A DNA stretch of 64,000 nt from Pseudomonas spelaei (GCF_009724245.1 NZ_WNNK01000006.1:186001-250000), one strand, 5' to 3'. Shown: positions 1 to 9,413, counted from the first letter of the stretch. The notes: generated from the sequence alone by a model not told the origin. Numbers and translations are program-made.

Positions 1-69
1 ACAGTGCTGGGTAACAAGGCACATGCAGCAGCTGAAGCGGCGCCGGGTACTTACGTTCACGAACGGTAA
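1..69 (+). CDS. phaC1: PHA synthase 1, C-terminal end (partial)
   Basis: Only the last 22 codons and the TAA stop are inside the window; the gene begins upstream. The visible tail ends APGTYVHER and matches the tail of the PhaC2 encoded at 1241 (APGTYVRVR), which identifies it as the paralogous class II synthase. Class II PhaC polymerises medium-chain (R)-3-hydroxyacyl-CoA on the PHA granule surface. It sits directly before phaZ, the normal phaC1-phaZ-phaC2-phaD order of pseudomonads. The catalytic part is not visible, so nothing can be said about its integrity. Confidence 0.9.
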   Translation, partial: TVLGNKAHAAAEAAPGTYVHER

Positions 70-98
70 ACATAATTTGCGGCGGGAATGAGGTCAGT

Positions 99-185
99 GT
101 GGGAGCTGGCTTGCCTGCGATGACATAGGCACATACAACATGAGTGTGTCTGACATACCGCCATCGCAGGCAAGCCAGCTCCCAC
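99..185. repeat. REPIN (two inverted GTGGGAGC-type REPs)
   Basis: Inverted arms at 99-121 and 163-185: the first begins GTGGGAGCTGGCTTGCC and the second is its reverse complement, ending in GCTCCCAC. The arms are separated by about 41 bases. It fills most of the gap between phaC1 and phaZ. Related copies occur about ten more times in the window, always outside genes. Confidence 0.92.
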
Positions 186-236
186 ATTGACCGAGTTTCG
201 ACAGGGAAATAGCGCGCCATTTCACAGGGTAAGCCC

Positions 237-1082
237 ATGCCGCAACCGTTCATCTTCCGTACCATCGACCTGGATGGCCAAGCCATCCGCACGGCGGTAC
301 GCCCGGGCAAGTCTCACTTGACGCCGTTGCTGATTTTCAACGGCATCGGCGCCAACCTTGAGCTGGTGTTTCCGTTCGTCCAGGCATTGGACCCGGACCT
401 GGAAGTGATTGCCTTTGATGTACCGGGTGTTGGCGGCTCTTCTACACCCAGTCGTCCTTATCGCTTCCCCGGCCTGGCCAAGCTCACCGCCCGCATGCTC
501 GATTACCTGGACTATGGCCAGGTCAACGCGGTGGGGGTTTCCTGGGGCGGTGCACTGGCGCAGCAGTTTGCCTACGACTATCCGGAGCGCTGCAAGAAGC
601 TGATCCTAGCGGCGACGGCAGCCGGGGCCTTTATGGTCCCCGGCAAGCCAAAGGTGCTGTGGCTGATGGCGAGCCCTCGGCGCTATATCCAACCTTCCCA
701 TGTGGTGCGCATTGCACCGATGATCTATGGCGGCTCTTTCCGTCGGGATTCAAAACTGGCGGCCGAACATGCGAGTAAAGTGCGTTCGGCCGGCAAGCTG
801 GGTTATTACTGGCAACTGTTCGCAGGCCTGGGCTGGACCAGCATCCACTGGCTGCACAAGATCAAGCAGCCCACCCTGGTGCTGGCGGGCGATGACGATC
901 CGCTGATCCCGTTGATCAACATGCGCATGCTGGCCTGGCGCATCCCCAACGCCCAACTGCACATCATCGACGACGGCCATCTGTTTCTGATTACCCGGGC
1001 CGAAGCCGTGGCACCGATCATCATGAAGTTTCTCCAGGAAGAGCGTTTGCGTGCAGTGATTCATCCGCAGCCGGCCCTGTAG
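237..1082 (+). CDS. phaZ: Intracellular PHA depolymerase
   Basis: Hydrolyses stored medium-chain PHA to 3-hydroxy fatty acids at the granule surface. The 281-residue alpha/beta hydrolase carries the nucleophile elbow GVSWGG with Ser102, Asp221 in AGDDDPL, and His248 in DDGHLF. These positions match the Ser102-Asp221-His248 triad reported for P. putida PhaZ. No signal peptide is seen, in line with an intracellular enzyme. It lies between phaC1 and phaC2 on the same strand. The TAG stop codon is the second to fourth base of the next repeat element (1078-1180), so the repeat supplies the end of the gene. Confidence 0.96.
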   Translation: MPQPFIFRTIDLDGQAIRTAVRPGKSHLTPLLIFNGIGANLELVFPFVQALDPDLEVIAFDVPGVGGSSTPSRPYRFPGLAKLTARMLDYLDYGQVNAVGVSWGGALAQQFAYDYPERCKKLILAATAAGAFMVPGKPKVLWLMASPRRYIQPSHVVRIAPMIYGGSFRRDSKLAAEHASKVRSAGKLGYYWQLFAGLGWTSIHWLHKIKQPTLVLAGDDDPLIPLINMRMLAWRIPNAQLHIIDDGHLFLITRAEAVAPIIMKFLQEERLRAVIHPQPAL

Positions 1083-1180
1083 CCGCTGCCGAGGAACGAG
1101 GCTGCGATGCGGTCCGCAGGACCGCCTTTGGGGGGCCGCTGCGTAGCCCATCGCAGCCTCGTTCCTCGACAGCGGCTACA
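1078..1180. repeat. TGTAGCCGC-type inverted repeat element
   Basis: Near-perfect inverted arms of about 32 bases: 1078-1109, starting TGTAGCCGCTGCCGAGGAA, and 1149-1180, ending CAGCGGCTACA. They flank a GC-rich centre that can itself fold. This family differs from the GTGGGAGC repeats; further copies or fragments are at 11661-11696 and 51312-51406. It overlaps the phaZ stop codon and fills most of the phaZ-phaC2 gap. Confidence 0.88.
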
Positions 1181-1240
1181 GACCAACTATGGTTCTGAAT
1201 TGGCGTGCTTGTTGATGGCTTGACGAAGGAGTGTTGACTC

Positions 1241-2923
1241 ATGCGAGACAAACCCATGAAGGACGCGGTGCCCACCCCCGCCGCGTTCATCAATGCACAA
1301 AGTGCAATCACCGGCCTGCGTGGTCGGGACTTGCTGTCGACCCTGCGCAGCGTCGCGGCCCACGGGCTGCGCAACCCGCTGCACAGTGCACGGCATGCCA
1401 TGGCCCTGAGTGGACAGTTAGGCCGCGTGCTGCTGGGCGAAACCGTACACGAGCCCAATCCACGCGACAGCCGCTTCGCCGACCCCACCTGGAAACTCAA
1501 CCCCTTCTACCGGCGCAGCCTGCAAGCCTATTTGAGCTGGCAGAAGCAGACTCGCCACTGGATCGACGACAGCACCCTGAGCGCCGACGATCGGGCACGG
1601 GCGCATTTCGCCTTCACCCTGCTTAACGATGCAGTATCACCGTCCAACACCCTGCTCAATCCGCTGGCGATCAAGGAGCTGCTCAACTCCGGCGGCAACA
1701 GTGTGGTGCGCGGCGTCAGCAATCTGTTTGACGATCTGTTGCACAACAATGGTTTGCCGCGCCAAGTCACCAAGCAGGCCTTTGAAGTGGGCAAGACGGT
1801 GGCCACAACGCCCGGTTCAGTGGTGTTTCGCAGCGAGTTGCTGGAGCTGATCCAGTACAAGCCCATGAGCGAAAAACAGTACGCCAAGCCGCTGCTGGTG
1901 GTGCCGCCGCAAATCAACAAGTACTACATTTTCGACCTGAGCCCGGCCAACAGCTTCGTCCAGTACGCGCTGAAGAACGGCCTGCAAGTGTTTATGGTCA
2001 GTTGGCGCAACCCGGACGTGCGACACCGCGAATGGGGCCTCTCCACTTACGTCGCCGCTCTGGAGGAGGCGTTGAATATATGCCGGGCGATCACTGGTGC
2101 CCGTGAGGTCAATCTGATGGGCGCCTGTGCTGGCGGCCTGACCATCGCCGCGTTGCAAGGCCACCTGCAAGCCAAGCGCCAGTTGCGGCGGATCTCCAGT
2201 GCCAGTTATCTGGTGAGCCTGCTGGACAGCCAGATCGAAAGCCCGGCCACACTGTTCGCCGACGAACAAACCCTGGAAGCCGCCAAGCGTCGCTCCTACC
2301 AGCAAGGGGTGCTGGATGGTCGGGACATGGCCAAGGTGTTTGCCTGGATGCGCCCCAATGACCTGATCTGGAATTACTGGATCAACAATTACCTGCTGGG
2401 CAAAGAACCGCCGGCCTTCGACATTCTGTACTGGAACAACGACAACACCCGCCTGCCGGCCGCGCTGCATGGCGACCTGCTGGATTTCTTCAAACACAAC
2501 CCGCTGAGCCATCCCGGTGGCCTCGAAGTGTGCGGCACGCCTATCGACCTGCAGAAGGTCACAGTGGACAGCTTCAGCGTGGCCGGGATCAACGACCACA
2601 TCACACCGTGGGATGCGGTCTACCGTTCGACCTTGTTACTGGGCGGCGACAAGCGCTTCGTGCTGTCCAACAGCGGGCATATCCAGAGCATCCTCAACCC
2701 GCCGGGCAACCCCAAGGCCAACTTCGTCGAGAACCCCAGACTGAGCAGCGACCCGCGCGCCTGGTATTACGACGCCAGCCACATCGAGGGCAGTTGGTGG
2801 CCGCAATGGCTTGCGTGGATTCAGCAGCGTTCCGGCGTGCAACGCGAAACCCTGACGGCCCTGGGCAACCAGAATTACCCACCGATGGAAGCGGCGCCCG
2901 GCACTTATGTGCGGGTGCGCTGA
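1241..2923 (+). CDS. phaC2: PHA synthase 2 (class II)
   Basis: Polymerises medium-chain 3-hydroxyacyl-CoA into PHA on the granule. At 560 residues it has the usual class II length. The lipase-like box GACAG gives the catalytic Cys296, with Asp452 in GINDHITPW and His480 in SGHIQS, the triad positions known for Pseudomonas PhaC. The start at 1241 is chosen because AAGGAG lies nine bases upstream; ATG at 1256 (MKDAV) is a weaker alternative. It is the third gene of phaC1-phaZ-phaC2-phaD. It is separated from phaZ by a repeat element, and phaD begins 33 bases after it. Confidence 0.97.
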   Translation: MRDKPMKDAVPTPAAFINAQSAITGLRGRDLLSTLRSVAAHGLRNPLHSARHAMALSGQLGRVLLGETVHEPNPRDSRFADPTWKLNPFYRRSLQAYLSWQKQTRHWIDDSTLSADDRARAHFAFTLLNDAVSPSNTLLNPLAIKELLNSGGNSVVRGVSNLFDDLLHNNGLPRQVTKQAFEVGKTVATTPGSVVFRSELLELIQYKPMSEKQYAKPLLVVPPQINKYYIFDLSPANSFVQYALKNGLQVFMVSWRNPDVRHREWGLSTYVAALEEALNICRAITGAREVNLMGACAGGLTIAALQGHLQAKRQLRRISSASYLVSLLDSQIESPATLFADEQTLEAAKRRSYQQGVLDGRDMAKVFAWMRPNDLIWNYWINNYLLGKEPPAFDILYWNNDNTRLPAALHGDLLDFFKHNPLSHPGGLEVCGTPIDLQKVTVDSFSVAGINDHITPWDAVYRSTLLLGGDKRFVLSNSGHIQSILNPPGNPKANFVENPRLSSDPRAWYYDASHIEGSWWPQWLAWIQQRSGVQRETLTALGNQNYPPMEAAPGTYVRVR

Positions 2924-2956
2924 CGCCTTGGCTCACCGATCACCTAAGAAGACTGG

Positions 2957-3577
2957 ATGAAAACCCGCGACCGTATCCTTGAATGTGCCCTGCAGTTGTT
3001 CAACCACAAGGGCGAACCGAATGTATCGACCATGGAGGTGGCCAATGAAATGGGGATCAGCCCCGGCAACCTCTACTACCACTTTCATGGCAAGGAACCG
3101 CTGGTGCTTGGGCTGTTCGAGCGCTTTCAGGGTGAACTGGCGCCACTGCTTGATCCGCCGGCAGATGTGCAGTTGGCGGCTGAGGATTACTGGCTGTTCC
3201 TGCACCTGATCGTCGAGCGCATGGCGCACTATCGGTTCCTGTTCCAGGACCTGTCGAATCTGGCCGGACGCTTGCCGAAACTGGCCAAGGGCATTCGCAA
3301 TCTGTTGACGGCACTGAAGCGCACGCTTGCCTCGTTGCTGGCGCGGCTCAAGACCGAGGGGCAGCTTGCCAGTGATACCCAGGCCCTGGGGCAACTGGTG
3401 GAGCAGATCACCATGACCTTGCTGTTTTCCCTGGATTACCAGCGGATTCTCGACCGTGAAGGGGAGGTACGGGTGGTGGTGTACCAGATCATGATGCTGG
3501 TGGCGCCGCACCTGTTGATGCCGGCGCGACAGGCGACGGAAAGGTTCGCGCTGCGCTATCTGGATGACGCGCAATAA
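2957..3577 (+). CDS. phaD: TetR-family regulator of PHA genes
   Basis: The 206-residue protein has an N-terminal TetR helix-turn-helix at about residues 20-50 (TMEVANEMGISPGNLYYHF) and a mainly helical ligand/dimer domain. PhaD is known as the activator of the phaC1 and phaI promoters in mcl-PHA-producing pseudomonads, responding to a fatty-acid-derived effector. The gene closes the phaC1ZC2D operon and meets phaF tail to tail across a shared terminator. Identity rests mainly on position plus the TetR fold. Confidence 0.93.
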   Translation: MKTRDRILECALQLFNHKGEPNVSTMEVANEMGISPGNLYYHFHGKEPLVLGLFERFQGELAPLLDPPADVQLAAEDYWLFLHLIVERMAHYRFLFQDLSNLAGRLPKLAKGIRNLLTALKRTLASLLARLKTEGQLASDTQALGQLVEQITMTLLFSLDYQRILDREGEVRVVVYQIMMLVAPHLLMPARQATERFALRYLDDAQ

Positions 3578-3578
3578 C

Positions 3579-3612
3579 AAAAACGCCCGACCTTCGCAGG
3601 CCGGGCGTTTTT
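3579..3612. terminator. Bidirectional intrinsic terminator between phaD and phaF
   Basis: AAAAACGCCCG, a short loop, then CGGGCGTTTTT. The A-run and T-run on opposite sides allow termination in both directions. It begins two bases after the phaD stop and lies 17 bases before the end of phaF, the convergent gene. Confidence 0.93.
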
Positions 3613-3628
3613 GTGTGTCCCTTGAAAA

Positions 3629-4666
3629 TCAGGACTGACTGGAAGGCGTCGGGGTTGCCGGCGTTGCAGTCGGGGTAGCGGTGGCGTGTGTCGGCGCAGA
3701 GACCGAATTGGTCGATGGAACCGGGGTTGCAGGCTTGGCTGCAACGGCTGGCTTGGGTGCTGCTGGCTTCTTGGCTACGACGGGTTTCTTTGCCGCGACA
3801 GGCTTTGCAGCCGGCTTGGCAGCCACAGGTTTGGCGGCGGGTTTGGCCGCAACCGGTTTTGCCGCAGGTTTCGCAGCGGCAGGCTTGGCTGCCGGCTTGG
3901 CTGCAGCAGGTTTGGCAGCTGCGGTTTTCGCCGCAGGTTTGGCGGCAGGTTTAGCTACAGGTTTTGCAACCGGCTTGGCCGCAGGTTTTGCTGCTGCCTT
4001 GGCCGCGACTGGCTTGGCTGCTGGTTTGGCGGCGGGTTTAGCAGCTGCAGTTTTCGCTGCCGGTTTGGCGGCAGGCTTGGCAGCAGGTTTAGCGGCAGCT
4101 TTTACAGGCGCCTTGGCTGCTGGTTTTTTGGCTGCGGGTTTAGCCGCGGCCTTGACCAGTGGCTTGGCAGCGCTTTTCGCAGCAGGTTTGGCCGCCGCCG
4201 TTTTCACAGCAGGTTTGGCAGCCGGTTTTGCCGCTGCGGTTTTCGCCGCCACTGGCGCCACTTTCGCGCCGGTCAGTTTTTCGATTTGCTTGGTCAGCGT
4301 ATCGACCTTGCTGTGCAGCGCCTTCACTTCATTGCGACTAGGGACACCCAGTCGCGAAATGGCACTGTTCAGACGCTTGTCGAATGCCCCTTCCAGTTCA
4401 TCCCACTTGCCCAGTGCCTGGTCTTTTACAGCACCGAGCCGGGACTTGGCGGAACCTTTCGCTGCATCGACTTGTTTACCGACAGTGGTCTTGGTCAACT
4501 TCTCGGCTTTCTCGCCGTCTTTAACCAAAGTCTCGAAGTATTTACCGCCGTCACTGCTGACCTTCGAGTACACGCCTAAACCAGCAAGCCAGATCTTACG
4601 GGAGTATTTTTCAACTTCCCCGATCCACGAGCTGCCTTCTTTCTGAGTTTTCTTTTGAACAGCCAT
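3629..4666 (-). CDS. phaF: PHA granule-associated nucleoid-binding phasin
   Basis: The N-terminal half (about residues 1-130) is a helical phasin domain related to PhaI (shared pattern KIWLAGLGVYSKV), which coats the granule; it ends in a coiled-coil-like stretch (VDTLTKQIEKL). Residues about 140-315 are a histone H1-like tail of AAKP repeats, a strongly basic DNA-binding region known to tie granules to the nucleoid for partition. At 345 residues it is longer than the roughly 255 residues I recall for P. putida PhaF, with the extra length in the repeats. AAGGAG precedes the ATG by nine bases. PhaI lies 12 bases upstream, so the two form an operon. Confidence 0.95.
   Translation of the reverse strand: MAVQKKTQKEGSSWIGEVEKYSRKIWLAGLGVYSKVSSDGGKYFETLVKDGEKAEKLTKTTVGKQVDAAKGSAKSRLGAVKDQALGKWDELEGAFDKRLNSAISRLGVPSRNEVKALHSKVDTLTKQIEKLTGAKVAPVAAKTAAAKPAAKPAVKTAAAKPAAKSAAKPLVKAAAKPAAKKPAAKAPVKAAAKPAAKPAAKPAAKTAAAKPAAKPAAKPVAAKAAAKPAAKPVAKPVAKPAAKPAAKTAAAKPAAAKPAAKPAAAKPAAKPVAAKPAAKPVAAKPAAKPVAAKKPVVAKKPAAPKPAVAAKPATPVPSTNSVSAPTHATATPTATPATPTPSSQS
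3721..4249. repeat. AAKP-coding low-complexity tract inside phaF
   Basis: Dozens of imperfect 9-15 base units encoding AAKP, AAAKP and VAKP. The tract leaves a long open frame on the opposite strand (Gly/Leu/Ala-rich), which is a by-product of the repeat composition. Such tracts change length easily by slippage, so this region should vary between strains and may assemble poorly. Confidence 0.9.
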
Positions 4667-4678
4667 CCCGTTGTCTCC

Positions 4679-5101
4679 TTAATGTTTACGCGCGACACGT
4701 TCGAGCAATGCCGTCAGCTCATCGAGCTTAGCAGAGAGTGTCTCCACGTCATGTTTAGACGGAATGCCGATCCGATTCAAGGTACTTGCAACACGAGTAT
4801 CAAAAGCCTTCTCGACTTTATCCAGTTGCACTTCGACGCGACCTTTGACGCTGGAGACATTGCTCTTGACTTGATCAATCTGACTGTTGGCGGCATCAAG
4901 TTGTTCAATCACAACTTTTTTACCTTTACTTTCAACATGTTGACCGGTCTTTACGAGCTCTTTGAAGTACTCGCCGCCCTCACTTCCAACCTTGGCATAT
5001 GCCCCAAGACCCGCCAGCCAGATCTTGCGGGCATAGGTTTTAACGTCGTAGAAGGCGTTAGTTGAAGCAGCAATTTTTTTCTTCAAAATAACTTTGGCCA
5101 T
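4679..5101 (-). CDS. phaI: PHA granule phasin
   Basis: A 140-residue small phasin coating PHA granules. The phasin pattern KIWLAGLGAYAKVGSEGGEYFKELVK is shared with the PhaF N-terminus, and a C-terminal helix (LDELTALLERVARKH) fits a coiled coil. The ATG at 5101 (MAKVILKKK) is chosen over an ATG at 5161 because GAGGTG lies just upstream and the length fits the family. It is the first gene of the phaI-phaF operon and is transcribed toward phaD. Confidence 0.94.
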   Translation of the reverse strand: MAKVILKKKIAASTNAFYDVKTYARKIWLAGLGAYAKVGSEGGEYFKELVKTGQHVESKGKKVVIEQLDAANSQIDQVKSNVSSVKGRVEVQLDKVEKAFDTRVASTLNRIGIPSKHDVETLSAKLDELTALLERVARKH

Positions 5102-5206
5102 GGTGCACCTCACGCATAAAAGGGTGGAGGAACTGCCCACAGGAGTTGAGGGCTCAGGCACAAAGTAGGCAGAAAAATTAGAAACAGCACCCTAAGAAGG
5201 TCGGTA

Positions 5207-5482
5207 TCACGCCAGGGCCTTATCCAACGCCTTCTCGATTTCGGACTTGATGCTGCCACTCATGGCCGACATCAACAGGCCCAGTTCAACGTCGATACGC
5301 AGAGAGTCTTCCGCTACTTTCAGGGTGCCTTTTACCCCCGAGCGCTTGAGGTTCAAGGTATCGCCGGACCACGAAGGCTCCAGGCCATATTGATCTTTGA
5401 GTTTTTGCGCCAACTTGTCGGCCTTGGCCCGGGCAGCTTCTTTACCAAGAGTGTGGGCACGCTCAACGTGTATACGGGCCAT
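5207..5482 (-). CDS. PHA-system small protein (PHA_gran_rgn family)
   Basis: A 91-residue protein starting MARIHVERAHTLGKEAA, matching the small family of putative polyhydroxyalkanoic acid system proteins found next to pha clusters. It has no signal peptide or membrane segment, and its composition (charged helix, then short beta strands) gives no clear biochemical function. It lies 105 bases upstream of phaI on the same strand and is divergent from ubiE. A role in granule biology is inferred from family name and position only. Confidence 0.85.
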   Translation of the reverse strand: MARIHVERAHTLGKEAARAKADKLAQKLKDQYGLEPSWSGDTLNLKRSGVKGTLKVAEDSLRIDVELGLLMSAMSGSIKSEIEKALDKALA

Positions 5483-5626
5483 TGGTATGACTCCTCTTTA
5501 TAGAGACTTGAAAACCTTCCATGCGGCAAAAGGTCTCGGTGATGGCCTATCTTACCTTCACCCTTGCCAAGACAAAGCATGCCTTGGGGATTAGAATGTC
5601 CCGCATTCTCTTTTGGTGACAGCGAT

Positions 5627-6397
5627 ATGACTGATCAGCGCAAAGGCAGCGATGCCGAACCCACCACTCACTTCGGCTTCAAGAACGTCCCGGAAAGCCA
5701 GAAAGCGGAAAAAGTCGCTGAGGTGTTCCACTCGGTGGCCGCCAAGTACGACCTGATGAACGACGTGCTGTCCGGCGGCATGCACCGCCTGTGGAAGCGC
5801 TTCACCATCGAGCTGTCAGGCGTACGCACCGGCAACCGCGTGCTGGATATCGCCGGCGGAACGGGCGATCTGGCGGCCAAGTTCTCGAAACTGGTCGGCC
5901 CTACGGGGCAAGTGGTACTGGCCGATATCAACGGCTCGATGCTCAAGGTCGGTCGTGACCGCCTGCTGGACAAAGGCGTGGCCGGCAACATTGAGTTCGT
6001 CCAGGCCGACGCTGAAAAGCTGCCGTTCCCGGACAACCACTTCGACTGCGTGACCATCGCCTTCGGCCTGCGCAACGTGACCCACAAGGAAGACGCCCTG
6101 CGCTCGATGCTGCGGGTGCTCAAGCCCGGCGGTCGCCTGTTGGTACTGGAGTTCTCCAAGCCGACCAACGCGCTGATGTCCAAGGTCTACGACACCTACT
6201 CGTTCGCCTTCATGCCGCTGATGGGCAAGCTGATCACCAATGACGCCGAAAGCTACCGCTACCTGGCCGAATCGATCCGCATGCACCCGAACCAGGAAAC
6301 CCTGAAGTCGATGATGGTAGAGGCCGGTTTCGACCGCGTGACCTACCACAACATGACGTCAGGCATCGTCGCCCTGCACCGCGGCATCAAGCCCTGA
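5627..6397 (+). CDS. ubiE: Demethylmenaquinone/ubiquinone C-methyltransferase
   Basis: SAM-dependent C-methylation of the benzoquinol ring in ubiquinone synthesis. The 256-residue protein shows the SAM-binding motif [15 protein letters not shown], the post-motif [22 protein letters not shown] and a C-terminal [14 protein letters not shown], typical of UbiE. ATG at 5627 (MTDQRKG) gives the usual family length; an in-frame ATG at 5564 would add an unsupported tail. It is the first gene of ubiE-ubiJ-ubiB, its stop overlapping the ubiJ start by one base. Confidence 0.97.
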   Translation: MTDQRKGSDAEPTTHFGFKNVPESQKAEKVAEVFHSVAAKYDLMNDVLSGGMHRLWKRFTIELSGVRTGNRVLDIAGGTGDLAAKFSKLVGPTGQVVLADINGSMLKVGRDRLLDKGVAGNIEFVQADAEKLPFPDNHFDCVTIAFGLRNVTHKEDALRSMLRVLKPGGRLLVLEFSKPTNALMSKVYDTYSFAFMPLMGKLITNDAESYRYLAESIRMHPNQETLKSMMVEAGFDRVTYHNMTSGIVALHRGIKP

Positions 6398-7020
6398 TGC
6401 TGTTCGCAGGCCTGCTCGCCAGCGTTGAGCACGGCCTTAACCGTGTTCTGCGCCTGGACAGTACCGCCCTGGCACGGCTGGCGCACTTGAACGGCAAAGT
6501 CATCGCCGTCGACTGCACCAGCCCTGCCTTGCAGCTGTTTATCCTGCCCAGCGATGAAGGCCTGCTGCTGGCAACCCAATGGGCCGCCGATGCCGACTGC
6601 ACCTTGCGCGCGTCCGCGCCCTACCTGTTACGTCTGGCGTTGAGCCGCGACAAAACGGCGATCCTCCACGGTCCGGACGTCATCCTGGAAGGTGACAGCA
6701 CGGTGCTGATGGACCTGGCCGCCGTACTGCAAGACCTGGAACTGGACTGGGAATACGAGCTGTCCCGCTGGCTCGGCCCGGTCGCCACGCAACTGATCAG
6801 TGGCCACCTGCGCAGCCGCACACGCTGGTACCAGCAGGGCTTCGCCAGCCTGAACCAGAACCTTGCCGAATACCTGAGCGAAGAATCGCGCACCCTGGTC
6901 GGACAACGGGAGGCCGAAGCGCGCTTTCGTGAACTCGACCAGGCCAAACTCGACCTGGAACGGCTGGAGGCGCGCTTCGAGCGCCTGAGCCAATCCCTTG
7001 ATTCAAGCGATAAAGCATGA
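6397..7020 (+). CDS. ubiJ: Ubiquinone biosynthesis accessory factor UbiJ
   Basis: A 207-residue protein with an N-terminal SCP2-like lipid-binding domain (about residues 15-115) and a C-terminal charged helix with coiled-coil character ([27 protein letters not shown]). UbiJ binds ubiquinone intermediates and works with UbiK in the soluble Ubi complex. It lies exactly between ubiE and ubiB, overlapping each by a few bases, the conserved proteobacterial arrangement (formerly yigP). Confidence 0.93.
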   Translation: MLFAGLLASVEHGLNRVLRLDSTALARLAHLNGKVIAVDCTSPALQLFILPSDEGLLLATQWAADADCTLRASAPYLLRLALSRDKTAILHGPDVILEGDSTVLMDLAAVLQDLELDWEYELSRWLGPVATQLISGHLRSRTRWYQQGFASLNQNLAEYLSEESRTLVGQREAEARFRELDQAKLDLERLEARFERLSQSLDSSDKA

Positions 7021-8621
7021 AGCTGCTTGCCGTCCGCCGTTTGTTTCGTATCCAGCGCGTCGTAATCCGCTACCGCCTTGATGACCTGCTGTTCGCCCTG
7101 CCGCTGCCGTGGTTCTTGTTGGCGGTGCGCTATGTGTTGCCGTGGCGCTGGTTCCCGCGCAAGACCCTGGACCTGAGCCGTGGCGCCCGCTTGCGCCTGG
7201 CATTGCAGGACCTGGGGCCGATTTTCATCAAGTTCGGGCAGATCCTGTCCACCCGCCGCGACCTGTTGCCCGAAGACATCGCTGACGAACTGATGCTGTT
7301 GCAGGACCGCGTTCCGCCGTTCGATTCGCAGCAGTCAGTCAACTTGATCGAAGAGCAGCTGGGCAAGAAGATCAGCGAGGTGTTCAGCCGCTTCGATATC
7401 GAACCGCTGGCCTCGGCCTCGGTGGCCCAGGTTCACGCCGCCCAGCTCAAGACGGGCGAAGAAGTGGTGGTCAAGGTGATCCGTCCGGGCCTCAAACCGA
7501 TTATCGGCCAGGACCTGGCGTGGCTGTTCATCCTCGCCCGCGCCGCCGAACGTTTCTCCGCCGATGCGCGTTTACTGCACCCGGTGGACGTGGTCGCCGA
7601 CTACGAAAAAACCATCTACGACGAACTCGACCTGCTGCGCGAAGCCGCCAACGCCAGTCAGCTCAAGCGCAACTTCGAAGGCTCACCGCTGCTGTATGTG
7701 CCGCAAGTCTACTGGGACTGGTGCCGACCAAAAGTACTGGTGATGGAGCGTATCTACGGGATTCAGGTCACCGACCTGGCGACCCTGGCCGACCAGCGCA
7801 CCGACATGAAAATGCTCGCCGAGCGTGGCGTGGAGATCTTCTTCACCCAGGTGTTCCGCGACAGCTTCTTCCACGCCGACATGCACCCCGGCAACATCTT
7901 CGTCAGCACCGTAAGCCCGTGGAGCCCGCAGTACATTGCGATCGATTGCGGGATCGTCGGTAGCCTGACGCCAGAAGACCAGGACTACCTGGCCCGCAAC
8001 CTGTTCGCCTTCTTCAAGCGCGACTACCGCCGCGTGGCGCAACTGCACATCGATTCAGGCTGGGTGCCGGCTGAAACCAAGCTCAACGAGTTCGAAGCGG
8101 CAATCCGCACCGTGTGCGAGCCGATCTTTGAAAAACCGTTAAAAGATATTTCCTTCGGCCAGGTGCTGATGCGCCTGTTCCAGACCGCCCGGCGCTTCAA
8201 TATGGAAGTGCAGCCGCAGCTGGTCCTGCTGCAGAAAACCCTGCTCAATATCGAAGGCCTGGGCCGCCAGTTGTACCCGGACCTGGACCTGTGGAACACC
8301 GCCCAACCGTTCCTCGAACGCTGGATGCGCGAGCGGGTCAGCCCGAAAACCCTGCTGGGCAACCTGCACAGCCAGGTCGAGCAACTGCCGCACCTGGCCA
8401 ACATGACCCGCGACCTGCTGGAGCGCATGTCCCAGCCCCACGCGAAGGACCCGGCACCGCCGTGGCACACGCGCCGCGACGACTGGTTCCTGCGCCTGTT
8501 GGGCGCTGCCCACCTGACCGGCGGCGTGATCCTGGCCGCAGGCGGACCATTGAACGAACTGGGCCACTGGCCAGCGGGGATCATGGTCGCCGTGGGTATA
8601 TATCTGATCGTGCGCCGATAG
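7017..8621 (+). CDS. ubiB: UbiB ABC1-family kinase-like protein
   Basis: A 534-residue atypical protein-kinase-like ATPase needed for ubiquinone synthesis, probably for handling lipid intermediates. Visible family features are the KFGQ motif ([16 protein letters not shown]), the alanine-rich loop ASVAQVHAA that replaces a kinase P-loop, and [11 protein letters not shown], the catalytic-loop equivalent. Two hydrophobic segments at the C-terminus ([15 protein letters not shown] and [13 protein letters not shown]) should anchor it in the inner membrane. The start overlaps the ubiJ stop by four bases. Confidence 0.97.
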   Translation: MKLLAVRRLFRIQRVVIRYRLDDLLFALPLPWFLLAVRYVLPWRWFPRKTLDLSRGARLRLALQDLGPIFIKFGQILSTRRDLLPEDIADELMLLQDRVPPFDSQQSVNLIEEQLGKKISEVFSRFDIEPLASASVAQVHAAQLKTGEEVVVKVIRPGLKPIIGQDLAWLFILARAAERFSADARLLHPVDVVADYEKTIYDELDLLREAANASQLKRNFEGSPLLYVPQVYWDWCRPKVLVMERIYGIQVTDLATLADQRTDMKMLAERGVEIFFTQVFRDSFFHADMHPGNIFVSTVSPWSPQYIAIDCGIVGSLTPEDQDYLARNLFAFFKRDYRRVAQLHIDSGWVPAETKLNEFEAAIRTVCEPIFEKPLKDISFGQVLMRLFQTARRFNMEVQPQLVLLQKTLLNIEGLGRQLYPDLDLWNTAQPFLERWMRERVSPKTLLGNLHSQVEQLPHLANMTRDLLERMSQPHAKDPAPPWHTRRDDWFLRLLGAAHLTGGVILAAGGPLNELGHWPAGIMVAVGIYLIVRR

Positions 8622-8685
8622 CCCGTCCGGTTATACACTGTCGCAAATTGCCGAGGCTGACAGGGCCCGGTTGTCGGAGTCGAAC

Positions 8686-9078
8686 ATGAAAGACTGGCTG
8701 GACGAGATCAAGTGGGACAGTGACGGCCTGGTGCCGGCCATTGCCCAGGACTACAAGACTGGGCGCGTGCTGATGATGGCCTGGATGAACCGCGAGGCCC
8801 TGAGCCTCACTGCCGCCGAGAACCGTGCCATCTACTGGTCACGTTCGCGTGGCAAACTGTGGCGCAAGGGCGAAGAGTCCGGGCACGTGCAAACCCTGCA
8901 CGAGATGCGCATCGACTGCGACGCCGATGTGGTGATCCTCAAGGTCGAGCAGATCGGCGGTATCGCCTGTCACACCGGCCGTCACAGCTGCTTCTACCGC
9001 GTGTTCGAGAACGGCGAGTGGAAGACCGTCGAGCCCGTGCTCAAAGACCCGCACGCCATCTATTCGGCAGGACACTGA
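8686..9078 (+). CDS. hisI: Phosphoribosyl-AMP cyclohydrolase
   Basis: Third step of histidine biosynthesis, hydrolysing the purine ring of PR-AMP. The 130-residue protein shows the metal-binding segments [15 protein letters not shown] and [14 protein letters not shown] at 8686 is chosen: the reading frame extends upstream to a TTG at 8671, but a CGGAG lies properly spaced before 8686 and the family begins [10 protein letters not shown]. The monofunctional hisI is followed two bases later by a separate hisE, unlike the fused hisIE of enterobacteria. Confidence 0.96.
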   Translation: MKDWLDEIKWDSDGLVPAIAQDYKTGRVLMMAWMNREALSLTAAENRAIYWSRSRGKLWRKGEESGHVQTLHEMRIDCDADVVILKVEQIGGIACHTGRHSCFYRVFENGEWKTVEPVLKDPHAIYSAGH

Positions 9079-9080
9079 AC

Positions 9081-9413
9081 ATGACTGACACCCTGAACCG
9101 CCTGGCCCAGGTGCTGGAAGACCGCAAAGGCGCGGCTGCCGACAGTTCCTATGTCGCCAGCCTGTACCACAAGGGTCTGAACAAGATTCTGGAAAAGCTC
9201 GGCGAAGAATCCGTCGAGACTATTATTGCCGCCAAGGACGCACAGATCAGCGGCGACTGCAGTGATGTGATCTATGAAACCGCTGACCTGTGGTTCCACA
9301 GCCTGGTGATGCTCGCCCAACTGGGGCAGCATCCGCAGGCCGTGCTTGATGAACTGGACCGTCGCTTCGGCTTGTCCGGGCACGCCGAAAAGGCCTCGCG
9401 CCCGTCCGCTTGA
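9081..9413 (+). CDS. hisE: Phosphoribosyl-ATP pyrophosphatase
   Basis: Second step of histidine biosynthesis, hydrolysing PR-ATP to PR-AMP. The 110-residue all-alpha protein of the MazG-like type shows the acidic metal-binding pattern [15 protein letters not shown] and later [18 protein letters not shown]. The true start is ATG at 9081, two bases after the hisI stop. The same frame remains open back into hisI, but that upstream part is a shadow of hisI. It is likely cotranscribed with hisI and the following tat genes. Confidence 0.96.
   Translation: MTDTLNRLAQVLEDRKGAAADSSYVASLYHKGLNKILEKLGEESVETIIAAKDAQISGDCSDVIYETADLWFHSLVMLAQLGQHPQAVLDELDRRFGLSGHAEKASRPSA

Noticed and set aside
3681..4646. 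Long frame on the + strand opposite phaF, encoding Gly/Leu/Ala-rich repeats
   Set aside because: It mirrors the AAKP codons of phaF, has no ribosome-binding site and overlaps a well supported gene throughout.
8671..8685. TTG start extending hisI by five residues
   Set aside because: ATG at 8686 has a suitable ribosome-binding site and the family N-terminus.
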